From Sphingobacterium zeae (lineage in GTDB: Bacteria; Bacteroidota; Bacteroidia; Sphingobacteriales; Sphingobacteriaceae): DNA of 64,000 bases. Positions 1 through 6,765 of the stretch are shown one piece after another. How positions within the stretch are numbered: the stretch's first letter is position 1; every line of letters starts with the position of its first letter. The stretch spans positions 310,001 through 374,000 of the forward strand of contig NZ_JAUTBA010000001.1 in assembly GCF_030818895.1 (NCBI RefSeq), given 5' to 3'. The translations under genes and the position numbers were made by a program. The notes beneath the pieces are model-generated. The model was not told where the DNA came from and did not search any database. It saw only the letters and a list, made by a program, of their open reading frames with translations.

Positions 1-836
1 GGGCCATTCCATTACGTCTGGATTATGATGTAGCGGTCAGTCCGCAATACGGCAACCTTGAAGATATGTACGATAAAGTAATATCGGATCTGCTGGAAGC
101 AGCCAGCCTGCTACCGGAAACAGCAGCTAATAATTATAGACCGTCGAGACTTTCATCGTACGCACTGCTGGCCAGAATTTTCAGGGAAATGGACCGTTGG
201 GATCAGGCCCTTGAATATAGTGAAAAGATCCTTTCGGTAAAGAAAGACCTGCTTGACTATAACAAGATCAGCGGATCCCCTTCATATCCTTTTGACGCCA
301 TGAAAAAAGGAATGAAAAACAGCGAGATCCTTTTCTATTGCCAGTCCTTCGGAGCTCCCATTATGAGCAAGGGGATCGTCAGTGAAGATATCCTGAGGTC
401 CTATGAACAAAATGATCTGAGAAAAGCCCTATTTTTTAAGAATGGGCGACGGTTTTATGGTTCCTATGCGGGAAGCATCTTCTTTAACGGACTGGCCCTG
501 GATGAAGTTGTCCTGATCCGTGCTGAGGCCTATCTCAAAAAAGGCCTGCCCGAAAAAGCAAAAGATGACCTGGAGTTTCTACTGTCCCATCGGTATAGGA
601 ACGGCGATTTTGGCTCAATCGCCTCAGATGAAAATTCCCTTCGGGAGCGCATCGATGACGAACGGATAAAAGAACTTTATATGCGGGGAACCAGATGGTC
701 GGACATCAGGAAACAGAACTTAACAGGTGACGATGGGATCACCCTGACACGTCAGGCAGGCGGAAAAACGTATTCACTGCTCCCTGATGATGCCCGATGG
801 GTTTGGCAATGGCCGGACAGTGAGAAAAACTATTGA
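1..836 (+). CDS. SusD/RagB-family outer-membrane nutrient-binding lipoprotein, C-terminal part
   Basis: The reading frame is open from the first bases of the window, so this is the 3' part of a longer gene. The first ATG at 66 is internal: the codons before it encode an IPLRLDYD-like stretch typical of the middle of SusD proteins. Further family signs are ALLARIFREM (a helical TPR-like repeat), VLIRAEAYLKKG, and near the end RIKELYMRGTRWSDIRKQN, which matches the conserved SusD C-terminal segment that packs against the TPR core. SusD proteins sit on the cell surface and pair with a SusC-type TonB-dependent transporter to capture glycans or other nutrients. The partner gene and the lipoprotein signal should lie just left of the window. 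The ligand cannot be read from this fragment. Confidence 0.9.
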   Translation, partial: AIPLRLDYDVAVSPQYGNLEDMYDKVISDLLEAASLLPETAANNYRPSRLSSYALLARIFREMDRWDQALEYSEKILSVKKDLLDYNKISGSPSYPFDAMKKGMKNSEILFYCQSFGAPIMSKGIVSEDILRSYEQNDLRKALFFKNGRRFYGSYAGSIFFNGLALDEVVLIRAEAYLKKGLPEKAKDDLEFLLSHRYRNGDFGSIASDENSLRERIDDERIKELYMRGTRWSDIRKQNLTGDDGITLTRQAGGKTYSLLPDDARWVWQWPDSEKNY

Positions 837-847
837 TCAGAAATGAT

Positions 848-875
848 AGATGGCGGATAGCTATATCCGCCATCT
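848..875 (+). terminator. Hairpin after the susD-like gene
   Basis: A perfect 12-bp inverted repeat (848-859 with 864-875) with a four-base loop starts 12 bases after the stop codon. It has no T-run on the plus strand, so it is a stem-type 3' end or a weak terminator. Confidence 0.55.
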
Positions 876-912
876 AAAGGATCGGGCCCTGTGAAAAAAT
901 ATGTTAATTTGC

Positions 913-1254
913 TTATTCCTCTTCTCTATAAACAGGTTCACCTACAAGGATCTTACCTTCTGTCTGTAGCTGGTAAGCATGGGCCAACGTATTGATCGGG
1001 CCGGTATAGGATTGTCTGTCGATAGGAACGGCACACATGTTACCTTCAGGCTCCTGACATTCAGTTCCGGGTGTTCCTCCGGGATAAGGACCGTCAATAA
1101 CCTTGTTGGTATTGCCTGATCCATTATCGGAAACCTCAAACCATTGGAAAGTCAATCGCTTGCTTTCATGGTTTTTCCAGGAAACTGTCAGGGCCACAAC
1201 TGATAGAAGTACCACTAATGCGCCAAAGTTCAAATTTTTAAATAATGATTTCAT
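913..1254 (-). CDS. Small exported or membrane-anchored protein with a cysteine pair (DUF6520-like)
   Basis: The product is 113 residues if it starts at the ATG at 1254 (MKSLFKNLNFG). I prefer this start to an upstream in-frame one because a basic N-terminus followed by a hydrophobic segment (about residues 11-26) then forms a normal signal or anchor sequence. There is no lipobox. The exported part is Gly/Pro-rich and has only two cysteines, C66 and C74, seven residues apart. It resembles the short exported DUF6520-type proteins common in Bacteroidota next to MauE/DoxX genes, but that assignment is from memory and tentative. It lies 140 bases downstream of the MauE-like gene on the same strand, so the two are probably co-transcribed. 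A disulfide between the cysteines is inferred. No function is known to me. Confidence 0.6.
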   Translation of the reverse strand: MKSLFKNLNFGALVVLLSVVALTVSWKNHESKRLTFQWFEVSDNGSGNTNKVIDGPYPGGTPGTECQEPEGNMCAVPIDRQSYTGPINTLAHAYQLQTEGKILVGEPVYREEE

Positions 1255-1394
1255 AACAAAAAATTTAATGGTTAGCATGCGCTGATTTCATCAGGCCCAT
1301 TGCATGGCCTGCCCCATATACCATCCGAGGTCTTGGCCTGGGGATATTCCTTGATCTTGGCAGGGCAGACCTTCAACCTGCCTTATCGGCTGAG

Positions 1395-1865
1395 TTATGA
1401 TAAGATGGTATCCTCCTTCCTGCCGAGATCGGAAACGACGTCTTTTTCCGTATGGCTTTTGTGGGCCGACACCCAATATATGATACCTATGGTAATAAAT
1501 ATGCTGTTCAGTGCAATATGCAGCCAGTGGTTGTTTGTCGGCCATATCCCAGCGCAGGCGCAGGGCGTATAACCGAGTACCCCCGAAACTCCAACCAAAA
1601 GATAGATAGTAAAAATAACAATCACGACCGTAGACAGCCTCAGGCCCAGTTTCGTTGTAGGTCTATATAGCAATATTAAGGTCAGGCCTATATACAAGGC
1701 CGGGAGTCCCCAAAGAAGCAGTTGCTCCATCCAGTAGGGAAATGACTGCAATGCCATTTCACTTTTGGTCGTATCCCAGCTACTGAGCTTGACAGCAGCT
1801 GTAACTCCCCAGAGCAGTAAAAAGCCGTATTGCGCGATAGTCTCTATTTTCTTTTTTGTTCTCAT
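1395..1865 (-). CDS. MauE/DoxX-family redox-associated membrane protein
   Basis: The 156-residue protein has four predicted membrane helices (about residues 10-28, 46-66, 75-99 and 113-133). Between helices three and four is a Cys-Ala-Cys motif (C102 and C104). This layout matches the MauE/DoxX family, whose founding member MauE is needed for disulfide handling during methylamine dehydrogenase maturation. Members in Bacteroidota are not linked to methylamine use. The small two-cysteine exported protein downstream is the obvious candidate client, and the AraC gene directly upstream on the same strand may regulate the pair. The partner and electron flow are inferred. The soluble C-terminal tail (from about residue 135) is charged. 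Confidence 0.75.
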   Translation of the reverse strand: MRTKKKIETIAQYGFLLLWGVTAAVKLSSWDTTKSEMALQSFPYWMEQLLLWGLPALYIGLTLILLYRPTTKLGLRLSTVVIVIFTIYLLVGVSGVLGYTPCACAGIWPTNNHWLHIALNSIFITIGIIYWVSAHKSHTEKDVVSDLGRKEDTILS

Positions 1866-1958
1866 TTCCTTATTGTTTATATCGCTGTTCCCTATTCAGG
1901 GATAGCCGGTTACAAAACCTTTAATACAAAGTTCAGGTTTGGGTATAGCCTGAAAAAG

Positions 1959-2005
1959 GAAAAAACGGACAATTTTTGGAGACTTTTGATCAAAAATGTC
2001 CGTTT
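1959..2005 (-). terminator. Terminator of the AraC-type regulator gene
   Basis: Inverted repeat arms at 1963-1971 and 1997-2005 (AAACGGACA and its complement), extended inward by A/T pairs. On the minus strand the hairpin is followed by a T-rich run. It lies about 50 bases past the stop of the AraC gene. Confidence 0.75.
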
Positions 2006-2056
2006 ATTCCCTTTCTGGGTAACAAAAGAGATACAATAGAAAAGATCTACATGAGG

Positions 2057-3013
2057 TTATTTCTTTCCTCCATTTCGGTAGTAGCTACGATAGATACGTG
2101 AAAAGCTACCAAGATCCGTGTAGCCAACCAGGGAAAATACTTCTTTTTGGGTCAGTCCCTGTTCATCGATGAATTTTCGGGCCCTCTCCATTCTTAGCCT
2201 TACACAATAGTCATAGGGCGTAGTTCCAAATATGACCCTGAACTTTCTGCGAAAAGTTTTATCGCTCATCGGTAGATCCTGTAGCAGCGACTGGATATCA
2301 ATTTCTGGATCTGTAAAATTTTTCATTATATATAATCCTGCCAGATAGATCCTGTCCAGTCCCGAGCTGACCAGCATTTCGTGGTAAGACTTCAAGACCA
2401 TAGCAATCTTCTTGCGCATTTTGAGCTTGACGATCCCGATATTGGCATCATTGAAGTCCAGTATCTCGTCAAGTTCTTCTCCCAGCACATGATCAATCCT
2501 AAGGCGCGGAAGGATGCTGAACTGTCTATCGGAAAGCGCTATTTCACTTAACGCCTCCCATAGGACCCTATAGGGCCGGACAATACTTTCTGTCCATTTC
2601 GGATCAAATGAAATAATGAGAGCCTTTACTACAGACTCTTCTACAATTTCTCCTCGGTAGACTCCGGCCCTACTATGTGAGGGATAAAAACTGTTTTCGT
2701 TTGCCGTGGTAACTTCTGTACCATCTTCTGTTGAAAACCTGAGATCTCCCTGCATCGTAAATAAAAGGAACAGCCTGTCACGGTCCAACTGAAATCGAAG
2801 TCTGAAAGGTTCTTCTGTACGGATCTGTAAAAGCTCAATATGGTATTTTTTTAGGAGTAGCTTCTCACGGAGGACTTCTGCTTTCGGAAAAAAATACCTT
2901 AAGGACGAAGTTGCTGACTTCAAAGCATTTTCCGTCCAGTCAGCAGGACAGCTACCTAAATCAAGTACGGAAAGGGGCTCAGTGGGAAAAATAATATTAA
3001 AATGATCCGTCAT
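2057..3013 (-). CDS. AraC-family transcriptional regulator
   Basis: The 318-residue protein has the C-terminal AraC DNA-binding domain. The first helix-turn-helix includes LPMSDKTFRRKFRVIFGTTP (about residues 245-264), and the second includes LTQKEVFSLVGYTDLGSFSR near residues 286-305. The N-terminal 200 residues are a beta-rich sensor-like region with no motif I recognise. Length and layout fit a standard one-component regulator. The next genes downstream on the same strand are the MauE-like gene and the two-cysteine exported protein, but a strong terminator separates them, so the regulator has its own transcript. Its target and inducer are unknown; control of the neighbouring pair is a guess from position. 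Confidence 0.88.
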   Translation of the reverse strand: MTDHFNIIFPTEPLSVLDLGSCPADWTENALKSATSSLRYFFPKAEVLREKLLLKKYHIELLQIRTEEPFRLRFQLDRDRLFLLFTMQGDLRFSTEDGTEVTTANENSFYPSHSRAGVYRGEIVEESVVKALIISFDPKWTESIVRPYRVLWEALSEIALSDRQFSILPRLRIDHVLGEELDEILDFNDANIGIVKLKMRKKIAMVLKSYHEMLVSSGLDRIYLAGLYIMKNFTDPEIDIQSLLQDLPMSDKTFRRKFRVIFGTTPYDYCVRLRMERARKFIDEQGLTQKEVFSLVGYTDLGSFSRIYRSYYRNGGKK

Positions 3014-3372
3014 AAACGCAAAAAAATAATTGTATACTGTTCTACTTGGACTACTTTAGGGGTACGAAATACATTAAATGTAGGGTGTTACATTTCACAT
3101 TTGCAAATTTTTTCGATAAACAGACATTTCACCACTATAAGTTGCACGATTTCCTCGATATCTGCCTTTTTCGCACAGCCTTTCTCCTGACCTGACAACT
3201 GTCCGCTTCGTCTTCAGCAGCAAATTGGTTAGATTTAGGAAGCTGTTAATACCTATGATCGAAATAGGGAGTGACCTGAACATGCTGACAGGCAGAAAAT
3301 ATTTTCGAAGGATATTGCCTCAAAGGACCTATTTACAACCGAAGGGAATACAGAAAAACAAAACTTGTTTCT
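3014..3372. other. 359-bp intergenic region between the AraC gene and a divergent small gene
   Basis: This region should carry the promoters of the AraC gene (leftward) and the 93-residue gene (rightward). The only clear structure is a 13-base palindrome, TACATTAAATGTA, at 3070-3082, followed by two related ACATTT words (3089-3102). I found no TAnnTTTG box in a convincing position and no further ORF. Confidence 0.5.
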
Positions 3373-3654
3373 ATGGCGACCAATAAAAAATGCAGGGAAA
3401 CAGGAAAGGTGATATTTGCTTCATGGATAGAGGCCCGCCTCGTTATGCTCGACATTAAGTGGAACTACTTTTTCAAAAGGGACGAAACAGGCCGCCGCAT
3501 CAAGCATCGGCAGGGACAGCCCGTACAGCGGCGGGCATATTACTGCACATGTTGCCGCGGGTACCACCTGACCAAATGGAAAAAATCAAATTTTAACTCC
3601 TATACCGAGAAAAAATGGAGAAGGGATAAATGGGAAGAAAATTTAGATTTATAA
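3373..3654 (+). CDS. Small conserved protein with a Cys/His cluster
   Basis: The 93-residue basic protein has a C-terminal-half motif YYCTCCRGYHLTKWK, with cysteines at 58, 60 and 61 and a histidine at 65. Short Bacteroidota proteins with a similar C-x-x-C...H-L-T pattern are known to me only as hypothetical. The cluster could bind a metal, perhaps with C7, but there is no second classical CxxC pair. Many Lys/Arg residues flank it, which would suit nucleic-acid binding. Local base composition is high: 39 of 60 bases are G or C in 3481-3540. The start ATG follows an A-rich stretch with no clear ribosome-binding site, which is normal in this phylum. Confidence 0.6.
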   Translation: MATNKKCRETGKVIFASWIEARLVMLDIKWNYFFKRDETGRRIKHRQGQPVQRRAYYCTCCRGYHLTKWKKSNFNSYTEKKWRRDKWEENLDL

Positions 3655-3834
3655 AAGCTTTGCCCCATACCATGACCCTTAATCACGATTGAAACGGCCA
3701 CTGTGGAGGATGCATCGTAAAACGGCCATCCTTTTGGGACAGCCGCTTAAGGATTAGTTTATGGGGATTGTTTGAAAAAAAATATCAAATTACGCATTTC
3801 AAGGAAGTTTTCAAAACCCGGAATTAAAAGCTTC

Positions 3835-4167
3835 CTATTTCCCCAGCTGCTTGATGAAGTATACAATTTCGGAAAGGGATTTGTTTCCCAGTCCATCTAT
3901 TGCTGCGAGCTTCTCATACGAACAGGCCATCAGTTCAGCAACGGTCATTATCCCATGCTTCTGGAGAGCACCCACAGTCTTTGCACTGATCTCCTGCCGA
4001 AAATAGTAAAGGTCGCTTTCAAGGATCACCTCATGGATATATTCATTGTCACCCAGAATCCGCCGCAGTTTCATGGAAAGATTTCGAAGCGAAATATAAT
4101 CCATCTTTCGAAGATCGAGCCTCGTTTTCACACCATCCAGATAGATATCAATTTCGTGTTCTTTCAT
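3835..4167 (-). CDS. Orphan protein with an RNA polymerase alpha-CTD-like helix-hairpin-helix domain
   Basis: The protein has 110 residues. Residues 60-110 follow the fold signature of the alpha subunit C-terminal domain: an SAKTVGALQKHGIMTVAELM helix, then LAAIDGLGNKSLSEI, then a closing helix. In true RpoA this domain contacts UP-element DNA and activators. Here no N-terminal assembly domain exists, so the protein cannot be an RNA polymerase subunit. The first 55 residues are charged and match nothing I know. Similar short alpha-CTD proteins occur in Bacteroidota as uncharacterised genes. Roles in DNA binding or in titrating an activator are possible. An opposing ORF at 3772-4245 is treated as a shadow. 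Confidence 0.65.
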   Translation of the reverse strand: MKEHEIDIYLDGVKTRLDLRKMDYISLRNLSMKLRRILGDNEYIHEVILESDLYYFRQEISAKTVGALQKHGIMTVAELMACSYEKLAAIDGLGNKSLSEIVYFIKQLGK

Positions 4168-4483
4168 GTTTTCAGACGATTTGGTTATGTATTAATGGCT
4201 ATCTGTTCCGACCGTTATCCTGTCCAAGATCAACATTTAAATTAGGTAAACTTGAATAATAATTCCAAATTTATTCGACCAACTCCCATTTGACCATAAC
4301 CAATGATACAATATGCCCGATTACTTAAATTTTTAAGGCAAGCACTTCGCAATTTTACCGACAAAAAGAGTCTCATTAATAAGGTTCTGCATCTTCGCTA
4401 TCGCAGTCCGGTACTTAAACCCTCATAGATTGTGAACTCCGGTTTAAATTATTTATTTTAGCCATTCAATCCTTAATTAGGCC
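4168..4483. other. 316-bp intergenic region, divergent promoters expected
   Basis: It lies between the alpha-CTD-like gene (leftward) and the lipoprotein gene (rightward). It is AT-rich toward 4250-4480. I see no exact -7 box, no RNA gene and no notable repeat. Confidence 0.4.
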
Positions 4484-5101
4484 ATGAAGAGAAACCGATT
4501 GATCCTTTTATTCATTTTTCCCCTATTGTTTGTTTCCTGCAAAAAAGAAAATTCTGGTAAGGATATGACTGACCTCCTGAAAGGAAAATGGAACTTAAAA
4601 AGTTATGAAACTACCCTTTCCACGGGTGATAAAAATGGAAACAGTAATGTTCAGACAGACAACCTCCCGTACCAATATCTGAGTTTTGATGGACCTGACA
4701 GTGCTTCACTACGGTTAACGGTACCGTATTTTATCGGTTCAAGTAGTGCCAGCGATGGCGGAGAATGGAATCCTCCGGGCGCAGATGTAAGCATTAAAGA
4801 CGGTAGAATCCAGACCAGAGAACCTATTTATTACCGCAAATATTATTATCAGGTCGCAGGAAACCATCTCTTGCTTAAGGAAAACAAGACATTTAATCCA
4901 TCCGCCTGGGTAGAGAAATGGGGAAACCCTGCGACAGGAATTGTCGATTCCCTCGCAGATTATTACCCAAAGCTCAGGAAAGATATAGATTGGTGGGATA
5001 TATCCGTCGATGAAAATTCATTAAAATTGCAGCAGGAAATCAGCTATAGCGGCAAGGATAGCTTTCGTTCCAAGGTAATAATGGTCTTTTCAAGAGATTA
5101 G
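4484..5101 (+). CDS. Lipoprotein of unknown function (lipocalin-like start)
   Basis: The 205-residue product begins with a lipoprotein signal peptide, and the lipobox LFVSC places the modified cysteine at about residue 19. After it, DLLKGKWNLKSYE resembles the first strand of lipocalin-like Bacteroidota lipoproteins, which start with a Gly-x-Trp. The rest is polar, with aromatic-rich strands (YYRKYYYQV) suggesting a beta-barrel or sandwich. It stands alone between a divergent gene and a convergent tRNA, with a shared terminator at 5155-5187. No specific function can be assigned. Confidence 0.7.
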   Translation: MKRNRLILLFIFPLLFVSCKKENSGKDMTDLLKGKWNLKSYETTLSTGDKNGNSNVQTDNLPYQYLSFDGPDSASLRLTVPYFIGSSSASDGGEWNPPGADVSIKDGRIQTREPIYYRKYYYQVAGNHLLLKENKTFNPSAWVEKWGNPATGIVDSLADYYPKLRKDIDWWDISVDENSLKLQQEISYSGKDSFRSKVIMVFSRD

Positions 5102-5154
5102 AGAAGGGCCACTATTTCTACCCGTATACTCTGCAAGAAAAAGCTGAAAAACAA

Positions 5155-5187
5155 AAAAGCCTGCAAATTAAACATTTGCAGGCTTTT
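5155..5187. terminator. Bidirectional terminator between the lipoprotein gene and tRNA-Glu
   Basis: A 14-bp perfect stem (5155-5168 with 5174-5187) around the core AGCCTGCAAAT, with A-run and T-run flanks. It can stop transcription from both converging units. Confidence 0.9.
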
Positions 5188-5210
5188 CTATGTGTTGACT
5201 TTTAGATCTG

Positions 5211-5282
5211 TAGCCCGTAGGGGAATCGAACCCCTGTTTCAAGAATGAAAATCTTGCGTCCTCACCCCTAGACGAACGGGCC
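5211..5282 (-). tRNA. tRNA-Glu (anticodon TTC)
   Basis: The minus-strand sequence folds as a 72-base tRNA. The acceptor stem GGCCCGT pairs with ACGGGCT (first pair G-U), the T-arm is AGGGGTTCGATTCCCCT, and the anticodon stem CAAGA/TCTTG encloses loop TTTTCAT, giving anticodon TTC. The CCA end is not encoded. The 3' end points toward the accessory-looking left part of the window. Confidence 0.97.
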
Positions 5283-5288
5283 TTTTAG

Positions 5289-5322
5289 GCAACTCCAATC
5301 ACATTGTTGTTTTTGGAGTTGC
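5289..5322 (-). repeat. Inverted repeat just upstream of tRNA-Glu
   Basis: Perfect 10-bp arms (GCAACTCCAA and its complement) with a 14-base loop lie between the purD stop and the tRNA 5' end. No T-run follows on the minus strand, so it may be a processing or attenuation hairpin in a purD-tRNA transcript rather than a terminator. Confidence 0.5.
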
Positions 5323-5368
5323 AAATATAGACCTTAAAATCAGTATTCCAAAATTATTTTAATATTTT

Positions 5369-6643
5369 TTAAATAAGATCGAAACCGATATCTCTTCGGA
5401 AGTATTTTCCTTCAAAATAGATCCTGCCCGCATCTGCTGTAGCTTGTTGAAGAGCTTCAAACAGCGTATCTTGCAATGTGGTCACGGCAATGACACGTCC
5501 GCCTGCTGTGACGATCTTGCCCTCTACTTCCTTCGTACCTGCTTGAAATACGATGGATTCTTTGACATTTTCAATATTGGTGATCTCTTTTCCAGATTCA
5601 TAATCTCCGGGGTAACCACCGGCAACCAACATCACTGTTACTGCAGTTTGAGGCGATACGGTATAAGAGCGTTGATCCAAATTGCCTTGAGCAACACCTT
5701 CCAATAAATCCAACAGATCCGATTCAATACGTGGCAATACGGATTCAGTTTCCGGATCCCCCATACGAACATTATATTCGATCACATAAGGTTCACCCTC
5801 CACATTCATCAGCCCAATGAAGATAAACCCTTTATAAGGAATACCATCCTTTTTAAGTCCCTCTACCGTTGGTCTGATAATGCGCTCTTCCACTTTATTC
5901 AAAAAAGTCTCATCCGCGAAAGGAACAGGAGATATCGACCCCATGCCTCCAGTGTTTAGACCTGTATCGCCTTCCCCAATACGTTTATAATCTTTTGCAG
6001 AAGGAAGCACTTTATACGAATTGCCATCTGTCAAAACAAAAACTGACAATTCAATTCCTTTTAAAAATTCTTCAACAACCACAACCCGGCTCGCTTCCCC
6101 AAATTTAGAATCTGCAATCATCGCCTTTAACTCAGCTTGAGCATCCTCTAGGGTCTCGCAAATCAGTACCCCTTTACCTGCAGCCAAACCATCCGCCTTC
6201 AGCACAATAGGTAATTTTTGCGTTTCAAGATACGCCAGCCCTTCGTCCAAGGATGTAGCATCAAAGGACCTCGAAGCTGCTGTAGGTACACCATGGCGAT
6301 CCATAAACTGCTTTGAAAAATCTTTTGAGCCTTCCAGCTGAGCACCCTCCTGTTGCGGTCCTATAACGGGGATATGCTTTAAGTCTTCCCGGTTTAAGAA
6401 GTAATCATGAATACCTTTAACCAAGGGCTCCTCCGGACCTACCAGCACCATGTGCACATTATTTTCCAGAACGAAGGTAGCAAGAGCTGCAAAGTCAGTA
6501 ACCTTAATATTTACATTCTGACCATACGCCCCCGTTCCTGCATTGCCTGGAGCAATAAACAATTGATCTAAACGTGGACTTTTCGACAATTTATAGGCAA
6601 AGGCCGATTCACGACCTCCTGAACCGATTATTAGGATATTCAT
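5369..6643 (-). CDS. purD: Phosphoribosylamine-glycine ligase (GAR synthetase)
   Basis: The 424-residue, full-length ATP-grasp enzyme catalyses the second step of purine synthesis, joining phosphoribosylamine and glycine with ATP. Visible family signatures are the N-terminal [11 protein letters not shown], the loop [22 protein letters not shown], the ATP-binding [22 protein letters not shown], and the metal-binding [12 protein letters not shown] signal that decides the start is the promoter box TATCTTTG four bases before the ATG, which makes the ATG at 6643 the only sensible start and predicts a nearly leaderless mRNA. The gene stands alone; the rest of the pur pathway is not in the window. 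The tRNA-Glu gene follows 86 bases downstream on the same strand. Confidence 0.97.
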   Translation of the reverse strand: MNILIIGSGGRESAFAYKLSKSPRLDQLFIAPGNAGTGAYGQNVNIKVTDFAALATFVLENNVHMVLVGPEEPLVKGIHDYFLNREDLKHIPVIGPQQEGAQLEGSKDFSKQFMDRHGVPTAASRSFDATSLDEGLAYLETQKLPIVLKADGLAAGKGVLICETLEDAQAELKAMIADSKFGEASRVVVVEEFLKGIELSVFVLTDGNSYKVLPSAKDYKRIGEGDTGLNTGGMGSISPVPFADETFLNKVEERIIRPTVEGLKKDGIPYKGFIFIGLMNVEGEPYVIEYNVRMGDPETESVLPRIESDLLDLLEGVAQGNLDQRSYTVSPQTAVTVMLVAGGYPGDYESGKEITNIENVKESIVFQAGTKEVEGKIVTAGGRVIAVTTLQDTLFEALQQATADAGRIYFEGKYFRRDIGFDLI

Positions 6644-6647
6644 AACA

Positions 6648-6655
6648 CAAAGATA
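6648..6655 (-). promoter_or_regulatory. -7 promoter box of purD
   Basis: TATCTTTG on the minus strand matches the Bacteroidota TAnnTTTG consensus exactly and ends four bases before the purD ATG. Confidence 0.75.
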
Positions 6656-6765
6656 TTTTTTTTATGCTAATTTAAGGTATCAGTTGATTTTAAATGGGAC
6701 TAATATTTAATTTATAAATTGATTAAAGGAAAAATATTTTCTAATTTTCATGAAACATTAGTCAT

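Noticed and set aside
1291..1572. Open frames of 84 and 90 residues on both strands overlapping the MauE-like gene
   Set aside because: They overlap the membrane-protein gene out of frame and show no family or signal; the MauE-like frame has clear helices and a Cys-Ala-Cys motif.
3772..4245. 157-residue plus-strand open frame opposite the alpha-CTD-like gene
   Set aside because: Its product is low-quality sequence with no domain; the opposite strand encodes a recognisable alpha-CTD fold.
5211..5282. Attachment-site duplication from the tRNA-Glu 3' end
   Set aside because: No second copy of the tRNA 3' sequence was seen elsewhere in the window and no integrase is present.
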